The notes under the pieces are model-generated. The model worked only from the letters and a program-made list of their open reading frames with translations, made no database searches and was not told the origin of the DNA. A DNA stretch of 10,569 bases, from assembly GCA_018064695.1 (NCBI GenBank), contig JAGHUU010000120.1:1-10569 (forward strand). The letters are read 5' to 3'. Source of the stretch: Candidatus Blautia equi (lineage in GTDB: Bacteria > Bacillota > Clostridia > Lachnospirales > Lachnospiraceae). Below are positions 1 to 6,389 of this stretch, in pieces. The translations under genes were made by a program, and so were the position numbers. Within the stretch, counting starts at the first letter, position 1. The number at the start of each line of letters is the position of its first letter.

Positions 1-749
1 TTTCTCTGGCCGATGGTATAGTGGATAATTCCCTTATGCTTTCCAAGCACCTTTCCCTCCGCATCCACAAAATCTCCGCCGGGATAGGTTTTGCCTGCGT
101 AGTGGCAGATGAAGCGGGCGTAGTCGCCGTCCTTTATAAAGCAGATATCCTGACTGTCGGATTTATGGGCGTTGCGGAAGCCAAAACTATCAGCCGCTTC
201 GCGCACTTCTGACTTATGCATGGAGCCAAGCGGAAAAAGAACGTGGGCAAGGCGCTCCTGGGTGAGAGAGTGGAGAAAATAACTCTGATCCTTATTCTCA
301 TCCATGGCCTTTTTAAGATAATATTTATCGCCCTCTTTTTCTATTCTGGCATAATGACCTGTGACCACATAGTCGCAGCCAAGGTCTTTCATATCCTCCA
401 TAAGTTTGCCGAACTTCAGGTGGCGGTTGCACTCAATACATGGGTTAGGAGTAGCGGCATTTTCGTAAGAACGGACAAAATAGTTAAGGATCTTGTCGGC
501 AAACTCCTCTGTATAGTCCAGCACGTGGAAAGGGATGCCGAGCTTATCGGCAGCGGCTCTGGCATCGGCGGTATCATCTGCGCCGGCTGTTTCAGCGGCA
601 GGTGCCTCCCCGGAAGCCGGAGGCGGCAGTATTTTTTTATCAAAAAAGCGGATGGTGCATCCCACACACTGGTGTCCCATGTCCTGTGTCAGCTTGGCTG
701 CCAGAGTGGAATCCACACCGCCGCTCATGGCGATCAGTGCTTTGCTCAT
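1..749 (-). CDS. mnmA: tRNA-specific 2-thiouridylase MnmA (partial, 3' end outside window)
   Basis: MnmA uses ATP and a persulfide sulfur relay to make the 2-thio group of U34 in tRNAs for Lys, Glu and Gln in the cytoplasm. The 249 visible residues start with the PP-loop ATP-pyrophosphatase motif SGGVDS (residues 9-14). They also carry PNPCIECN with the first catalytic cysteine (Cys104), VTGHYAR (129-135), KDQSYFL (153-159) and SDSQDICF with the second catalytic cysteine (Cys203), and run into the HYTIGQR motif at the window edge. The family is about 360 residues long, so roughly the last third is missing. The ATG at 749 is preceded by a GAGGAG ribosome binding site at proper distance. A Pro/Ala-rich stretch (about residues 42-58) lies where related proteins usually carry a short Cys-containing loop before the DARxxADKLGIPF segment. 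Identification rests on motif recognition and is firm. Confidence 0.95.
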   Translation of the reverse strand, partial: MSKALIAMSGGVDSTLAAKLTQDMGHQCVGCTIRFFDKKILPPPASGEAPAAETAGADDTADARAAADKLGIPFHVLDYTEEFADKILNYFVRSYENAATPNPCIECNRHLKFGKLMEDMKDLGCDYVVTGHYARIEKEGDKYYLKKAMDENKDQSYFLHSLTQERLAHVLFPLGSMHKSEVREAADSFGFRNAHKSDSQDICFIKDGDYARFICHYAGKTYPGGDFVDAEGKVLGKHKGIIHYTIGQR

Positions 750-801
750 GTTCAGTATCACTCCTCATCATTCTGTTATGACCGGATAGGTCTTAAGGCT
801 A

Positions 802-830
802 TTTACCAATCGGTATAGTAGTGTTATAAT
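802..830 (+). promoter_or_regulatory. Sigma-A type promoter of the 892 gene
   Basis: TTTACC (802-807) and a perfect TATAAT (825-830) are separated by 17 bp. Transcription would start near 837, leaving a leader of about 55 nt before the AAGGAGG ribosome binding site at 875-881. Confidence 0.7.
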
Positions 831-891
831 AGCAGAACCGAATGAGATTTACAACAGAAAACAAAGAGCCTGATAAGGAGGCGTATAGAAT

Positions 892-1431
892 ATGAATTTT
901 GATAAACTGCTAAAAAGCATTGTGGGCGTGATCATGGAGGAGCAGATCAAGCTGGGATATAGAAAAGAGACCATTCATCTTTTTTATCCCCTCCAGTCTC
1001 TGAATCTGATGTTTGGAACGGAATGTAATATAGAAGAAATGGAACAGCTTTTAAAGGAATTCTGCACTTCCATGGAGGCTGACTGGGGGCAGACAAGAAT
1101 CTCTATAAAGGGAGACCGCTTCTTCCTGCACTTTTCCCCGGAGGTTTCCGAGTATGTGCACGAACACGCGCCGAAAACCGGCTTTCTGTACGACTTTATT
1201 GCAGCTGTATCCCGCCACGGCGTGAAGATTCAGGACATTGAGGAGATCTTCCATCGCTATTCCGACCATGTAGTGGTAAAGAAAGTGACCCACGGGGAGT
1301 TCGACTATCTCATCTACTTTGAGGACGGGGATCCCGACGAGTACAGATACTGCCTGACAGATGAGGGCATCCACTTTATCTATCACCGCTTTTCAAAAGA
1401 AGACTACACAGCTTTCGGCTTTGAAGATTAA
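892..1431 (+). CDS. Small cytoplasmic protein, probable DUF3877 family
   Basis: A 179-residue soluble protein of unknown function with no signal peptide or membrane segment. The start is well supported by AAGGAGG (875-881) ten bases before the ATG and by a consensus promoter further upstream. The C-terminal half has the most conserved-looking features: GFLYDFI (about 97-103), HGVKIQDIEEIF, EFDYLIYFEDGDPDEY and a closing YHRFSKEDY with many aromatic and acidic residues. From memory this matches DUF3877, a family I associate with Lachnospiraceae; that name is a recollection, not a search result. It stands alone between its own promoter and a terminator, so it is probably monocistronic. It is divergent from mnmA, with 142 bp between the two starts, but nothing shown here links it to tRNA modification. 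Confidence 0.8.
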   Translation: MNFDKLLKSIVGVIMEEQIKLGYRKETIHLFYPLQSLNLMFGTECNIEEMEQLLKEFCTSMEADWGQTRISIKGDRFFLHFSPEVSEYVHEHAPKTGFLYDFIAAVSRHGVKIQDIEEIFHRYSDHVVVKKVTHGEFDYLIYFEDGDPDEYRYCLTDEGIHFIYHRFSKEDYTAFGFED

Positions 1432-1459
1432 TTTTTGAAGCTTAAATATGAAAATAAAA

Positions 1460-1505
1460 ATCCCGCAGAGAATCCAAAACGGATCACTGCGGGATATTTT
1501 TTGTT
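1460..1505. terminator. Bidirectional intrinsic terminator between convergent genes
   Basis: A 9-bp stem, ATCCCGCAG (1460-1468) with CTGCGGGAT (1487-1495), and an inner ATCC/GGAT pairing (1472-1475 with 1481-1484). An A-rich run lies on the left and a TATTTTTTGTTTT run on the right, so it can terminate the 892 gene on the plus strand and thiT on the minus strand. Confidence 0.9.
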
Positions 1506-1521
1506 TTATGTCAGAGGAAAA

Positions 1522-2075
1522 TTAGTTCTGGGTGAAGATCTTTGGTGCTGTTTTTGCAAGGATAGCAACTACAACAGCAAGGATGATGATGTTTGGAACC
1601 ATGTAGGATCCGTTGTAGGTAAGGCTACAGCACCCATTCCTTCCGGTGCGTAGCTGCCCCAGAGGAGCCATCCGGATAAGAAGCTGCAGATAAAGCGGAG
1701 AATTCCAACTGCCACAGCACCCCATACATATCCGCCGACTCTGTTTGGAACCATTTTAGCGAAGATTGGTGCAAGACCAAGTACAAGGAAGGCAAGGAGA
1801 TAATCCAGAAGTGCGCAGCCGATCATGGCAAGAAGAGTGTTGCAGTAAAGAACGTTCTGGAAACCGAGGATCATCTGGAGAAGACCAAATACAAATCCGC
1901 CGGCAACGCCGATCTTAGCGCCGTGACGAAGACCAAGAACAACGATCGGAAGCATTTCCAGTGTGATGGATCCACCCTGAGGTAACTCATATACCTTGAT
2001 GTAGGAGAGGATCATTGCGAGTGCGATGAGCATGGCGGTTTCCACCATGACGCGGGTTTTTGATGAAGTATTCAT
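1522..2075 (-). pseudogene. thiT: thiT, thiamine-specific S component of an ECF transporter, frameshifted
   Basis: ThiT is the membrane subunit that binds thiamine and docks on the shared ECF energising module. The intact frame from ATG 2075 (AAGGAGG upstream) gives a hydrophobic protein with about five membrane segments and ThiT-like SGWLLWGSYAPEGMGAV. After residue 150 (near 1626) it runs into about 18 unrelated residues and stops at 1569. The expected C-terminus, LTYNGSYMVP followed by a last hydrophobic helix and KTAPKIF, is present in another frame ending in TAA at 1522-1524. So the gene is full length but shifted at about 1618-1628. Family members read GAVAYSLxxN here; the residues lost or thrown out of frame match Lactococcus lactis ThiT Tyr146 and Asn151, which contact thiamine. 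Ser131 also occupies the position of ligand-binding His125. The TPP riboswitch upstream supports the assignment. A sequencing error is possible. Confidence 0.85.
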
Positions 2076-2147
2076 ACGTTCATCCTCCTTTGAAAATAAT
2101 AATTAATAGTGACCTGAGAATGCACGTATGTAATATTGATACATTTT

Positions 2148-2230
2148 GACACTTCCTACGCCGGTATTGTCCGGATCAGGTCAGAGGGTTTCCGCTCTGC
2201 GGATCTCAGCCATAGTAGGCACCCCTGTTT
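2148..2230 (-). ncRNA. TPP (THI-box) riboswitch upstream of thiT
   Basis: Read on the minus strand, all conserved blocks appear in order: CAGGGGTGCC (2227-2218), GGCTGAGA (2211-2204), ACCCTCTGACCTGATCCGGA (about 2189-2170) and ACCGGCGTAGG (2165-2155). These are the invariant parts of the TPP aptamer, both the pyrimidine-sensing and the pyrophosphate-sensing arms. It sits between the thiT promoter and the thiT start, so thiamine pyrophosphate is expected to lower thiT expression. No strong intrinsic terminator follows; a candidate anti-aptamer strand lies at 2117-2110. Confidence 0.95.
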
Positions 2231-2238
2231 CAAAACTG

Positions 2239-2266
2239 ATTATACTTTTAAAATGTAAAATGTCAA
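2239..2266 (-). promoter_or_regulatory. Strong promoter of the riboswitch-thiT transcript
   Basis: On the minus strand, TTGACA (2266-2261) and TATAAT (2244-2239) are both perfect consensus and 16 bp apart. Transcription would begin at about 2232, directly ahead of the TPP aptamer. Confidence 0.85.
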
Positions 2267-2287
2267 GAAAAAAGTAATTTCTTCACA

Positions 2288-2321
2288 TTGACAAGGGCAT
2301 CCGCCTCATATATTTTATAAT
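2288..2321 (+). promoter_or_regulatory. Probable promoter of the DUF1576 gene, spacing ambiguous
   Basis: A perfect TTGACA (2288-2293) is followed by TATATT (2309-2314, 15 bp), TATTTT (2311-2316, 17 bp) and a perfect TATAAT (2316-2321, 22 bp). Which -10 is used cannot be decided from sequence. It is divergent from the thiT promoter, with the two -35 boxes about 21 bp apart. Confidence 0.55.
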
Positions 2322-2391
2322 GTGGAAATTCTGCAGAGAAAAAGATGCAGATAGGTGAGACTATAATATAGAAATGAAGGAGAAGAACTTC

Positions 2392-3798
2392 ATGTCAGAT
2401 CTTAGACACGATATCAATATGGTGATCCGTGAGATCAGCGGATTTTTATCTTTCTCCCTGATCCTTGCGGCATTTATTGCGGCATTTCAGATGGGAGAGA
2501 GCGTACAGCAGGTGTTAGAGGAGTGGAAGATCATCCTCACCTCACCGTGCCCTCTGGTTACAGACTACTTCAGACTGGGAAGCCTTTCCGCATCCCTTCT
2601 GAATGCAGGCACCTGCGGACTTGCCTGCACCCTTATGATGCTGCTTCCAAGGGCTATTTACCGTCCGAATGTATGGGCCGGTTTCTTTCTGGTCATCGCC
2701 CATGGATTCTACGGCCTGAACTTCCTGAATATGTGGCCGCCGCTCATCGGTTTTTTAGTATACTGCAAGATCCATCATCTGCGCTTCCGCGATAATCTGG
2801 ACTGGGCAATGTTTATTACATCCTTTGCTCCGTTTTTCAGCGAGCTTCTGTTCCGATATCCGATGCCATATAATGTGGTGTGGAACATTTTCGGCCTGAA
2901 ATTCCACCCGATCCCATGGCAGATGTGCCTGATCCTTTCTGTCTTTGTGGCATGTACACTGCCTGCCATGCTTCCGGGAGCAGCAAAGCTTCACCGCGGC
3001 TTTAACCTGTATAACGGTGGTCTGGCCACGGGTCTTCTGGGCCTTTTCATCTATGCATTTATGTTTAAGACCATGGGTGTCACCCCAAGCGGTCCTCTGG
3101 ATGTGGAAAACGCAGCTTACGCGGCAGCGGGAGAGTCCTATATCGTATTTGGTTCTGTATTTTTTATCTCCGTTTCCCTGCTCTGCATTCTGTACGGATG
3201 GTTCATCAACGGAAAATCCTTCCGGGGATACGGAAAGCTCCTTAAGGATTCCGGACATAAGGCCAACTTCCTTCACGACTACGGTCTTGGCCTTGTGTGG
3301 ATCAATTTCGGATGCTATTGCCTTATGATGCTGGCATACTTTGATCTGGTCATTCTGACCACAGACGGAGCCGGCTTTACCGGCCCTACATTTGGAATCA
3401 TTCTTGCTGCCATGACCTTTGCGGCCGGCGGTCAGCATCCTAAGAATGTCTGGCCGATCCTTCTTGGATATGCCATGCTGTCTCTGGTGGTGGTTGCGGA
3501 ATGCACGCTGGCAGGAAGAGACATCCCATGGAGCCTTTCCACACAGGGATATATGAACGGCGCAGCCTTCGCCACCGGCCTTTGCCCATTCGCCGGAAAA
3601 TACGGATGGAAGATCGGTGTTCTGGCAGGATTTATCAGCGCTGTCATGTGTACCACCACAAGCGTGATGCACGGCGGCTTCGTTCTTTACAACGGCGGAC
3701 TGACAGCGGGTATTACCGCACTGATCCTTCTGCCGATGCTTGATACTTACAAGACCCATGCCGAAGGCTGGGGAAGAACAGACGAAGACAGACTTTAA
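2392..3798 (+). CDS. Polytopic membrane protein, DUF1576 family, with internal duplication
   Basis: A 468-residue integral membrane protein of unknown function, recognised from memory as DUF1576. I chose ATG 2392 because AAGGAG (2378-2383) lies eight bases before it; the in-frame ATG at 2374 would put the first codons inside that ribosome binding site. Numbering from 2392, two halves share landmarks: NMWPPLIGF (113-121) and LYNGGLATG (206-214) in the first, NVWPILLGY (352-360) and LYNGGLTAG (432-440) in the second. Each half also opens with a Gly-rich helix. This two-fold repeat is typical of transport proteins with inverted or parallel repeats, so a transporter role is plausible but is an inference. 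There is no signal peptide beyond the first membrane helix and no catalytic motif I recognise. The gene has its own promoter and terminator. It is not part of the thiT transcript, which runs the other way, though thiamine-related function by neighbourhood cannot be excluded. Confidence 0.85.
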   Translation: MSDLRHDINMVIREISGFLSFSLILAAFIAAFQMGESVQQVLEEWKIILTSPCPLVTDYFRLGSLSASLLNAGTCGLACTLMMLLPRAIYRPNVWAGFFLVIAHGFYGLNFLNMWPPLIGFLVYCKIHHLRFRDNLDWAMFITSFAPFFSELLFRYPMPYNVVWNIFGLKFHPIPWQMCLILSVFVACTLPAMLPGAAKLHRGFNLYNGGLATGLLGLFIYAFMFKTMGVTPSGPLDVENAAYAAAGESYIVFGSVFFISVSLLCILYGWFINGKSFRGYGKLLKDSGHKANFLHDYGLGLVWINFGCYCLMMLAYFDLVILTTDGAGFTGPTFGIILAAMTFAAGGQHPKNVWPILLGYAMLSLVVVAECTLAGRDIPWSLSTQGYMNGAAFATGLCPFAGKYGWKIGVLAGFISAVMCTTTSVMHGGFVLYNGGLTAGITALILLPMLDTYKTHAEGWGRTDEDRL

Positions 3799-3805
3799 AT
3801 AAAAC

Positions 3806-3850
3806 AAAAACGGACAGGAATCTTAACTATCAGATTTCTGTCCGTTTTTT
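3806..3850. terminator. Bidirectional intrinsic terminator
   Basis: CGGACAG (3811-3817) pairs with CTGTCCG (3838-3844), with an inner ATC/GAT pairing. It is flanked by AAAAA on the left and TTTTTT on the right. It serves both the DUF1576 gene on the plus strand and the AraC gene, which ends at 3867, on the minus strand. Confidence 0.92.
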
Positions 3851-3866
3851 ATTTTTGCATATCATA

Positions 3867-4793
3867 TTATCTGGAGACCTGATTCTTCTCCCGGAATTCC
3901 TTTGGCGTGCAGGCGTGGAACTGCTTGAACATGCGGATGAAGATGGATGTGCTGGAGTAGCCGGATGCAATGGCGATGTCCGTGACTGTCATATTCTGGG
4001 TGGAGAGAAGAGTGCTTGCGTACTCAATGCGCTTGCGGTTTACATATTTATAGAAGGATTCCCCTGTAAACTCCTTAAACAATCTGGAAAAATGATACTT
4101 GCTGAAATTGGCCAGGGAGGAGATGTCCTCCAGGGAGAGGTTTTCGGTACAGTGGGTATCAATGTAATTGCAGATCATGGTGAAGCGGTTCAGGTATTCC
4201 TGCTGTTTGTTTCGCGCAAAGGCGTTGGAGTTTCTGGTGTTGTTATAGGTATGGGCGATCATCACCAGGATCTCCATGAGCTTTGCATAGATGGTGGACT
4301 CGGAGAGGTTGATGACCATATCCGGATTTCCTTTATTGGATGCGGAGGTTGCGTAATATACGGTGTCCGGTGTTCTGTATGCATCGCAGATGCCAAGGAC
4401 AAGCTCGCGGATGCGAGGGTAGATCTCCGGGAAGGTCTCCTCTGTCATAAGAAGAGCCGGGTTTATGAGGGATACGATCTGGTTGATCCCGAAAATATCT
4501 TTCAGTACAGAAAGATCTATCATAACGAAATAACGGATGCCGGAAGCCGGTGATTTATAGGAGTGGTAAACGTTAGGCGTTACGAAAAGGATATCGTATG
4601 GCTTCAGCTCATATTCCCGATTATTTACGTAAGCGGTATAATTATTTTCGATTGGCATCAGAATTTCCATGGGAGTGTGCCAATGAGTGGGTGTATCGTT
4701 GGTTTGCGTGTTATAATGTATGATAATATGCGGATTTGTGGAATCGAAAACCATTTCGTGAAATCCATAACCGTCGAGATTTTCCAAATTCAT
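3867..4793 (-). CDS. AraC/XylS-family transcriptional regulator
   Basis: A 308-residue DNA-binding regulator. Residues 35-80 form a cupin-like AraC_binding sensor domain with THWHTPMEIL and a Pro-His strand, VTPNVYHSY. Residues about 205-305 hold the double helix-turn-helix: first helix pair LSLEDISSLANFSKYHFSRL (219-238), second MTVTDIAIASGYSSTSIFIR (268-287), ending in the common TPKEFR. I start at ATG 4793, which has GGAGG (4806-4802) eight bases upstream. The frame is open to 4922, but that extension is an AT-rich, hydrophobic stretch lying over the promoter region and is not expected in this family. The gene is divergent from the sugar-binding protein gene, the usual position for a local activator responding to the imported sugar. 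The inducer is unknown. Confidence 0.92.
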   Translation of the reverse strand: MNLENLDGYGFHEMVFDSTNPHIIIHYNTQTNDTPTHWHTPMEILMPIENNYTAYVNNREYELKPYDILFVTPNVYHSYKSPASGIRYFVMIDLSVLKDIFGINQIVSLINPALLMTEETFPEIYPRIRELVLGICDAYRTPDTVYYATSASNKGNPDMVINLSESTIYAKLMEILVMIAHTYNNTRNSNAFARNKQQEYLNRFTMICNYIDTHCTENLSLEDISSLANFSKYHFSRLFKEFTGESFYKYVNRKRIEYASTLLSTQNMTVTDIAIASGYSSTSIFIRMFKQFHACTPKEFREKNQVSR

Positions 4794-4812
4794 AAAAAAT
4801 GCCTCCGAAAAC

Positions 4813-4870
4813 GGGTTTGAAACAATAAAATTTTGTGGATTTTGGAGATACTGTCGCCAAATCCAAACCC
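4813..4870. repeat. Nested inverted repeats in the AraC gene leader
   Basis: Outer arms GGGTTTG (4813-4819) and CAAACCC (4864-4870) enclose inner arms GGATTTTGG (4837-4845) and CCAAATCC (4857-4864), the inner pair with one bulged base. The set lies just downstream of the AraC -10 and ends a few bases from its ribosome binding site. It could be an operator for autoregulation or a structured 5' leader. Confidence 0.5.
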
Positions 4871-4899
4871 ATAATACCAAAAAAATCACAAAAAAGCAA
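4871..4899 (-). promoter_or_regulatory. Possible promoter of the AraC gene
   Basis: On the minus strand, TTGCTT (4899-4894) and TATTAT (4876-4871) are 17 bp apart. The -35 match is weak. A nested inverted repeat covers 4813-4870 between this promoter and the start codon. Confidence 0.45.
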
Positions 4900-4924
4900 G
4901 AATTAGAAAATGCTTTAGCCATTA

Positions 4925-4958
4925 TTCGTATGAAAATTACGAAAAAGTGAAGTATAAT
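4925..4958 (+). promoter_or_regulatory. Promoter and candidate operator of the sugar transporter operon
   Basis: A perfect TATAAT (4953-4958) lies 17 bp after a weak -35 (ATGAAA, 4930-4935), which suits a promoter needing an activator. An inverted repeat, TTCGTA (4925-4930) and TACGAA (4938-4943) with a 7-bp spacer, overlaps the -35. The sequence TACGAAAAAGTGA (4938-4950) recurs with one extra T in front of the GH13 gene. Confidence 0.6.
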
Positions 4959-4988
4959 GAGCCTATCAAAAATATGGAGGTATTAGAA

Positions 4989-6332
4989 ATGAAAAAGACA
5001 ATTTCTAAAGCTTTAGCTGCAGCATTAGTTGGATCTATGCTCGTAGCTACCGGCAGCACCATGGTAGCTGCTGATGACAACGTAATCAACATCTATGCTT
5101 TCACTGACGAAGTACCAAACATGCTTCAGAAATATGTTGATGAGCATCCAGATTTCGGTTACACCATTAACCCAACAATCATCGCTACTACCGATGGTCT
5201 GTATCAGCCAGCACTTGACCAGGCACTCGCTGCAGGCGGCGCTGAGGCTCCAGACATCTACTGTGCAGAGTCCGCATTCGTTCTGAAATATACTCAGGGT
5301 GATGCTTGGGCATACGCTGCTCCATACGAAGATCTTGGTATCGACATGAGCCAGATCGAGTCTTCTGAGATCGCTCCATACTCTGTTGAGATCGGAACCA
5401 GCCCAGAAGGTAAAGTAGTAGGTCTTGGATACCAGGCTACTGGTGGTGCTTTCATCTATCGTCGTTCCGTAGCTGAGAAAGCTTTCGGTTCCGCTGAGCC
5501 AGATGTAGTTGCTGAGGCAATTGGTGCTGGTACCGGTAACTGGGATAAATTCTTCGAGGCAGCTGAGACCCTTAAGGGTGTTGGATGCGGTATCGTATCT
5601 GGTGACGGAGATATCTGGCACGCAGTAGAGAACAGCTCCGATGAGGGATGGCTTGTTGACGGTATGCTTCACATCGATCCTAAGAGAGAGGCATTCCTTG
5701 ACATCTCCAAAACTCTGAAAGAGAACGGATATTACAATGACACCACAGACTGGCAGGATGCTTGGTTCGCTGATATGAAGGGCGAGGGCGAGCAGGATGT
5801 TCTTGGTTTCTTCGGACCAGCTTGGCTGATCAACTACACCATCGCTCCTAACTGCGGCGGTTCTGCAGTAGGCGAAGGTACCTATGGTGATTGGGGCGTT
5901 TGCGCACCTCCAGTTGGATTCTTCTGGGGCGGCACATGGCTTCTTGCAAACAAAGACACCGCTAAAGCTGAGGCAGTTGCTGAGCTTATCAACTGGGTAA
6001 CTCTTGATGCTTCTGAGACTGGTCTTCAGTATCAGTGGGCAAACGGAACTACCTTCGGTGAGGGTGGTACCAAAGACTCCGTAGCTTCCGGTGCTGTTAT
6101 GGCTATCTCCAACGGCGAGCTTGACTTCCTTGCAGGCCAGAACATGTTCGATGCATTCGTTCCAGCTAACGCATATGCAAACGGCAAGAACCTTACCCAG
6201 TACGATGAGACCATCAACGGTTACTGGAGAGAGCAGGTTCGTGAGTACGCAGCAGGAAACAAAGATCGTGATGCTGCAATCGCAGACTTCAAACAGGCTG
6301 TATCCGATAACCTTGCTATCGACGCTGAATAA
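4989..6332 (+). CDS. Extracellular sugar-binding protein of a CUT1 ABC transporter
   Basis: A 447-residue family-1 solute-binding protein that would deliver an oligosaccharide to the two permeases encoded next. ATG 4989 is supported by GGAGG (4976-4980) and a basic MKKTISK start; the upstream in-frame GTG at 4947 is not. The signal peptide covers about residues 1-28 with a likely type I cleavage site after MVAA. The region that looks like a lipobox reads LVATG (18-22): Thr21 stands where lipidated Cys is expected, so it does not look like a lipoprotein. The mature part has the usual two-lobe features, including AEAPDIYCAES (85-95), a hinge-like GGAFIYRRS and GFFWGGTWLLANKD. Trp, Tyr and Phe are plentiful, as in sugar sites. 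Proline is coded by CCA or CCT, without CCG, suggesting high expression. Malto-oligosaccharide specificity is inferred only from the GH13 gene downstream. Confidence 0.93.
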   Translation: MKKTISKALAAALVGSMLVATGSTMVAADDNVINIYAFTDEVPNMLQKYVDEHPDFGYTINPTIIATTDGLYQPALDQALAAGGAEAPDIYCAESAFVLKYTQGDAWAYAAPYEDLGIDMSQIESSEIAPYSVEIGTSPEGKVVGLGYQATGGAFIYRRSVAEKAFGSAEPDVVAEAIGAGTGNWDKFFEAAETLKGVGCGIVSGDGDIWHAVENSSDEGWLVDGMLHIDPKREAFLDISKTLKENGYYNDTTDWQDAWFADMKGEGEQDVLGFFGPAWLINYTIAPNCGGSAVGEGTYGDWGVCAPPVGFFWGGTWLLANKDTAKAEAVAELINWVTLDASETGLQYQWANGTTFGEGGTKDSVASGAVMAISNGELDFLAGQNMFDAFVPANAYANGKNLTQYDETINGYWREQVREYAAGNKDRDAAIADFKQAVSDNLAIDAE

Positions 6333-6346
6333 TTTATGATCATGGG

Positions 6347-6377
6347 TGGGGCGGGCGAAATGTCCGCCCCATTTTTT
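6347..6377 (+). terminator. Intercistronic hairpin, attenuator-type terminator
   Basis: GGGGCGGGC (6348-6356) pairs with GTCCGCCCC (6362-6370), nine pairs including one G-T, around a GAAAT loop, and is followed by ATTTTTT. Placed between the binding-protein and first permease genes, it probably ends most transcripts, or protects their 3' ends, so the binding protein is made in excess over the permeases. Confidence 0.85.
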
Positions 6378-6389
6378 GGGAGGTAAAAA

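Noticed and set aside
216..818. A 200-codon plus-strand open frame
   Set aside because: It is the antisense shadow of mnmA, whose minus-strand translation has all the expected motifs, and it has no family resemblance of its own.
2755..3807. A 350-codon minus-strand open frame opposite the DUF1576 gene
   Set aside because: Its product is Cys/His/Lys-rich with no recognisable domain, and the plus strand encodes a coherent membrane protein with internal repeats, promoter and terminator.
4794..4922. A 43-residue N-terminal extension of the AraC protein
   Set aside because: It is AT-rich and hydrophobic, overlaps the promoter and inverted repeats, and a good ribosome binding site serves the ATG at 4793.
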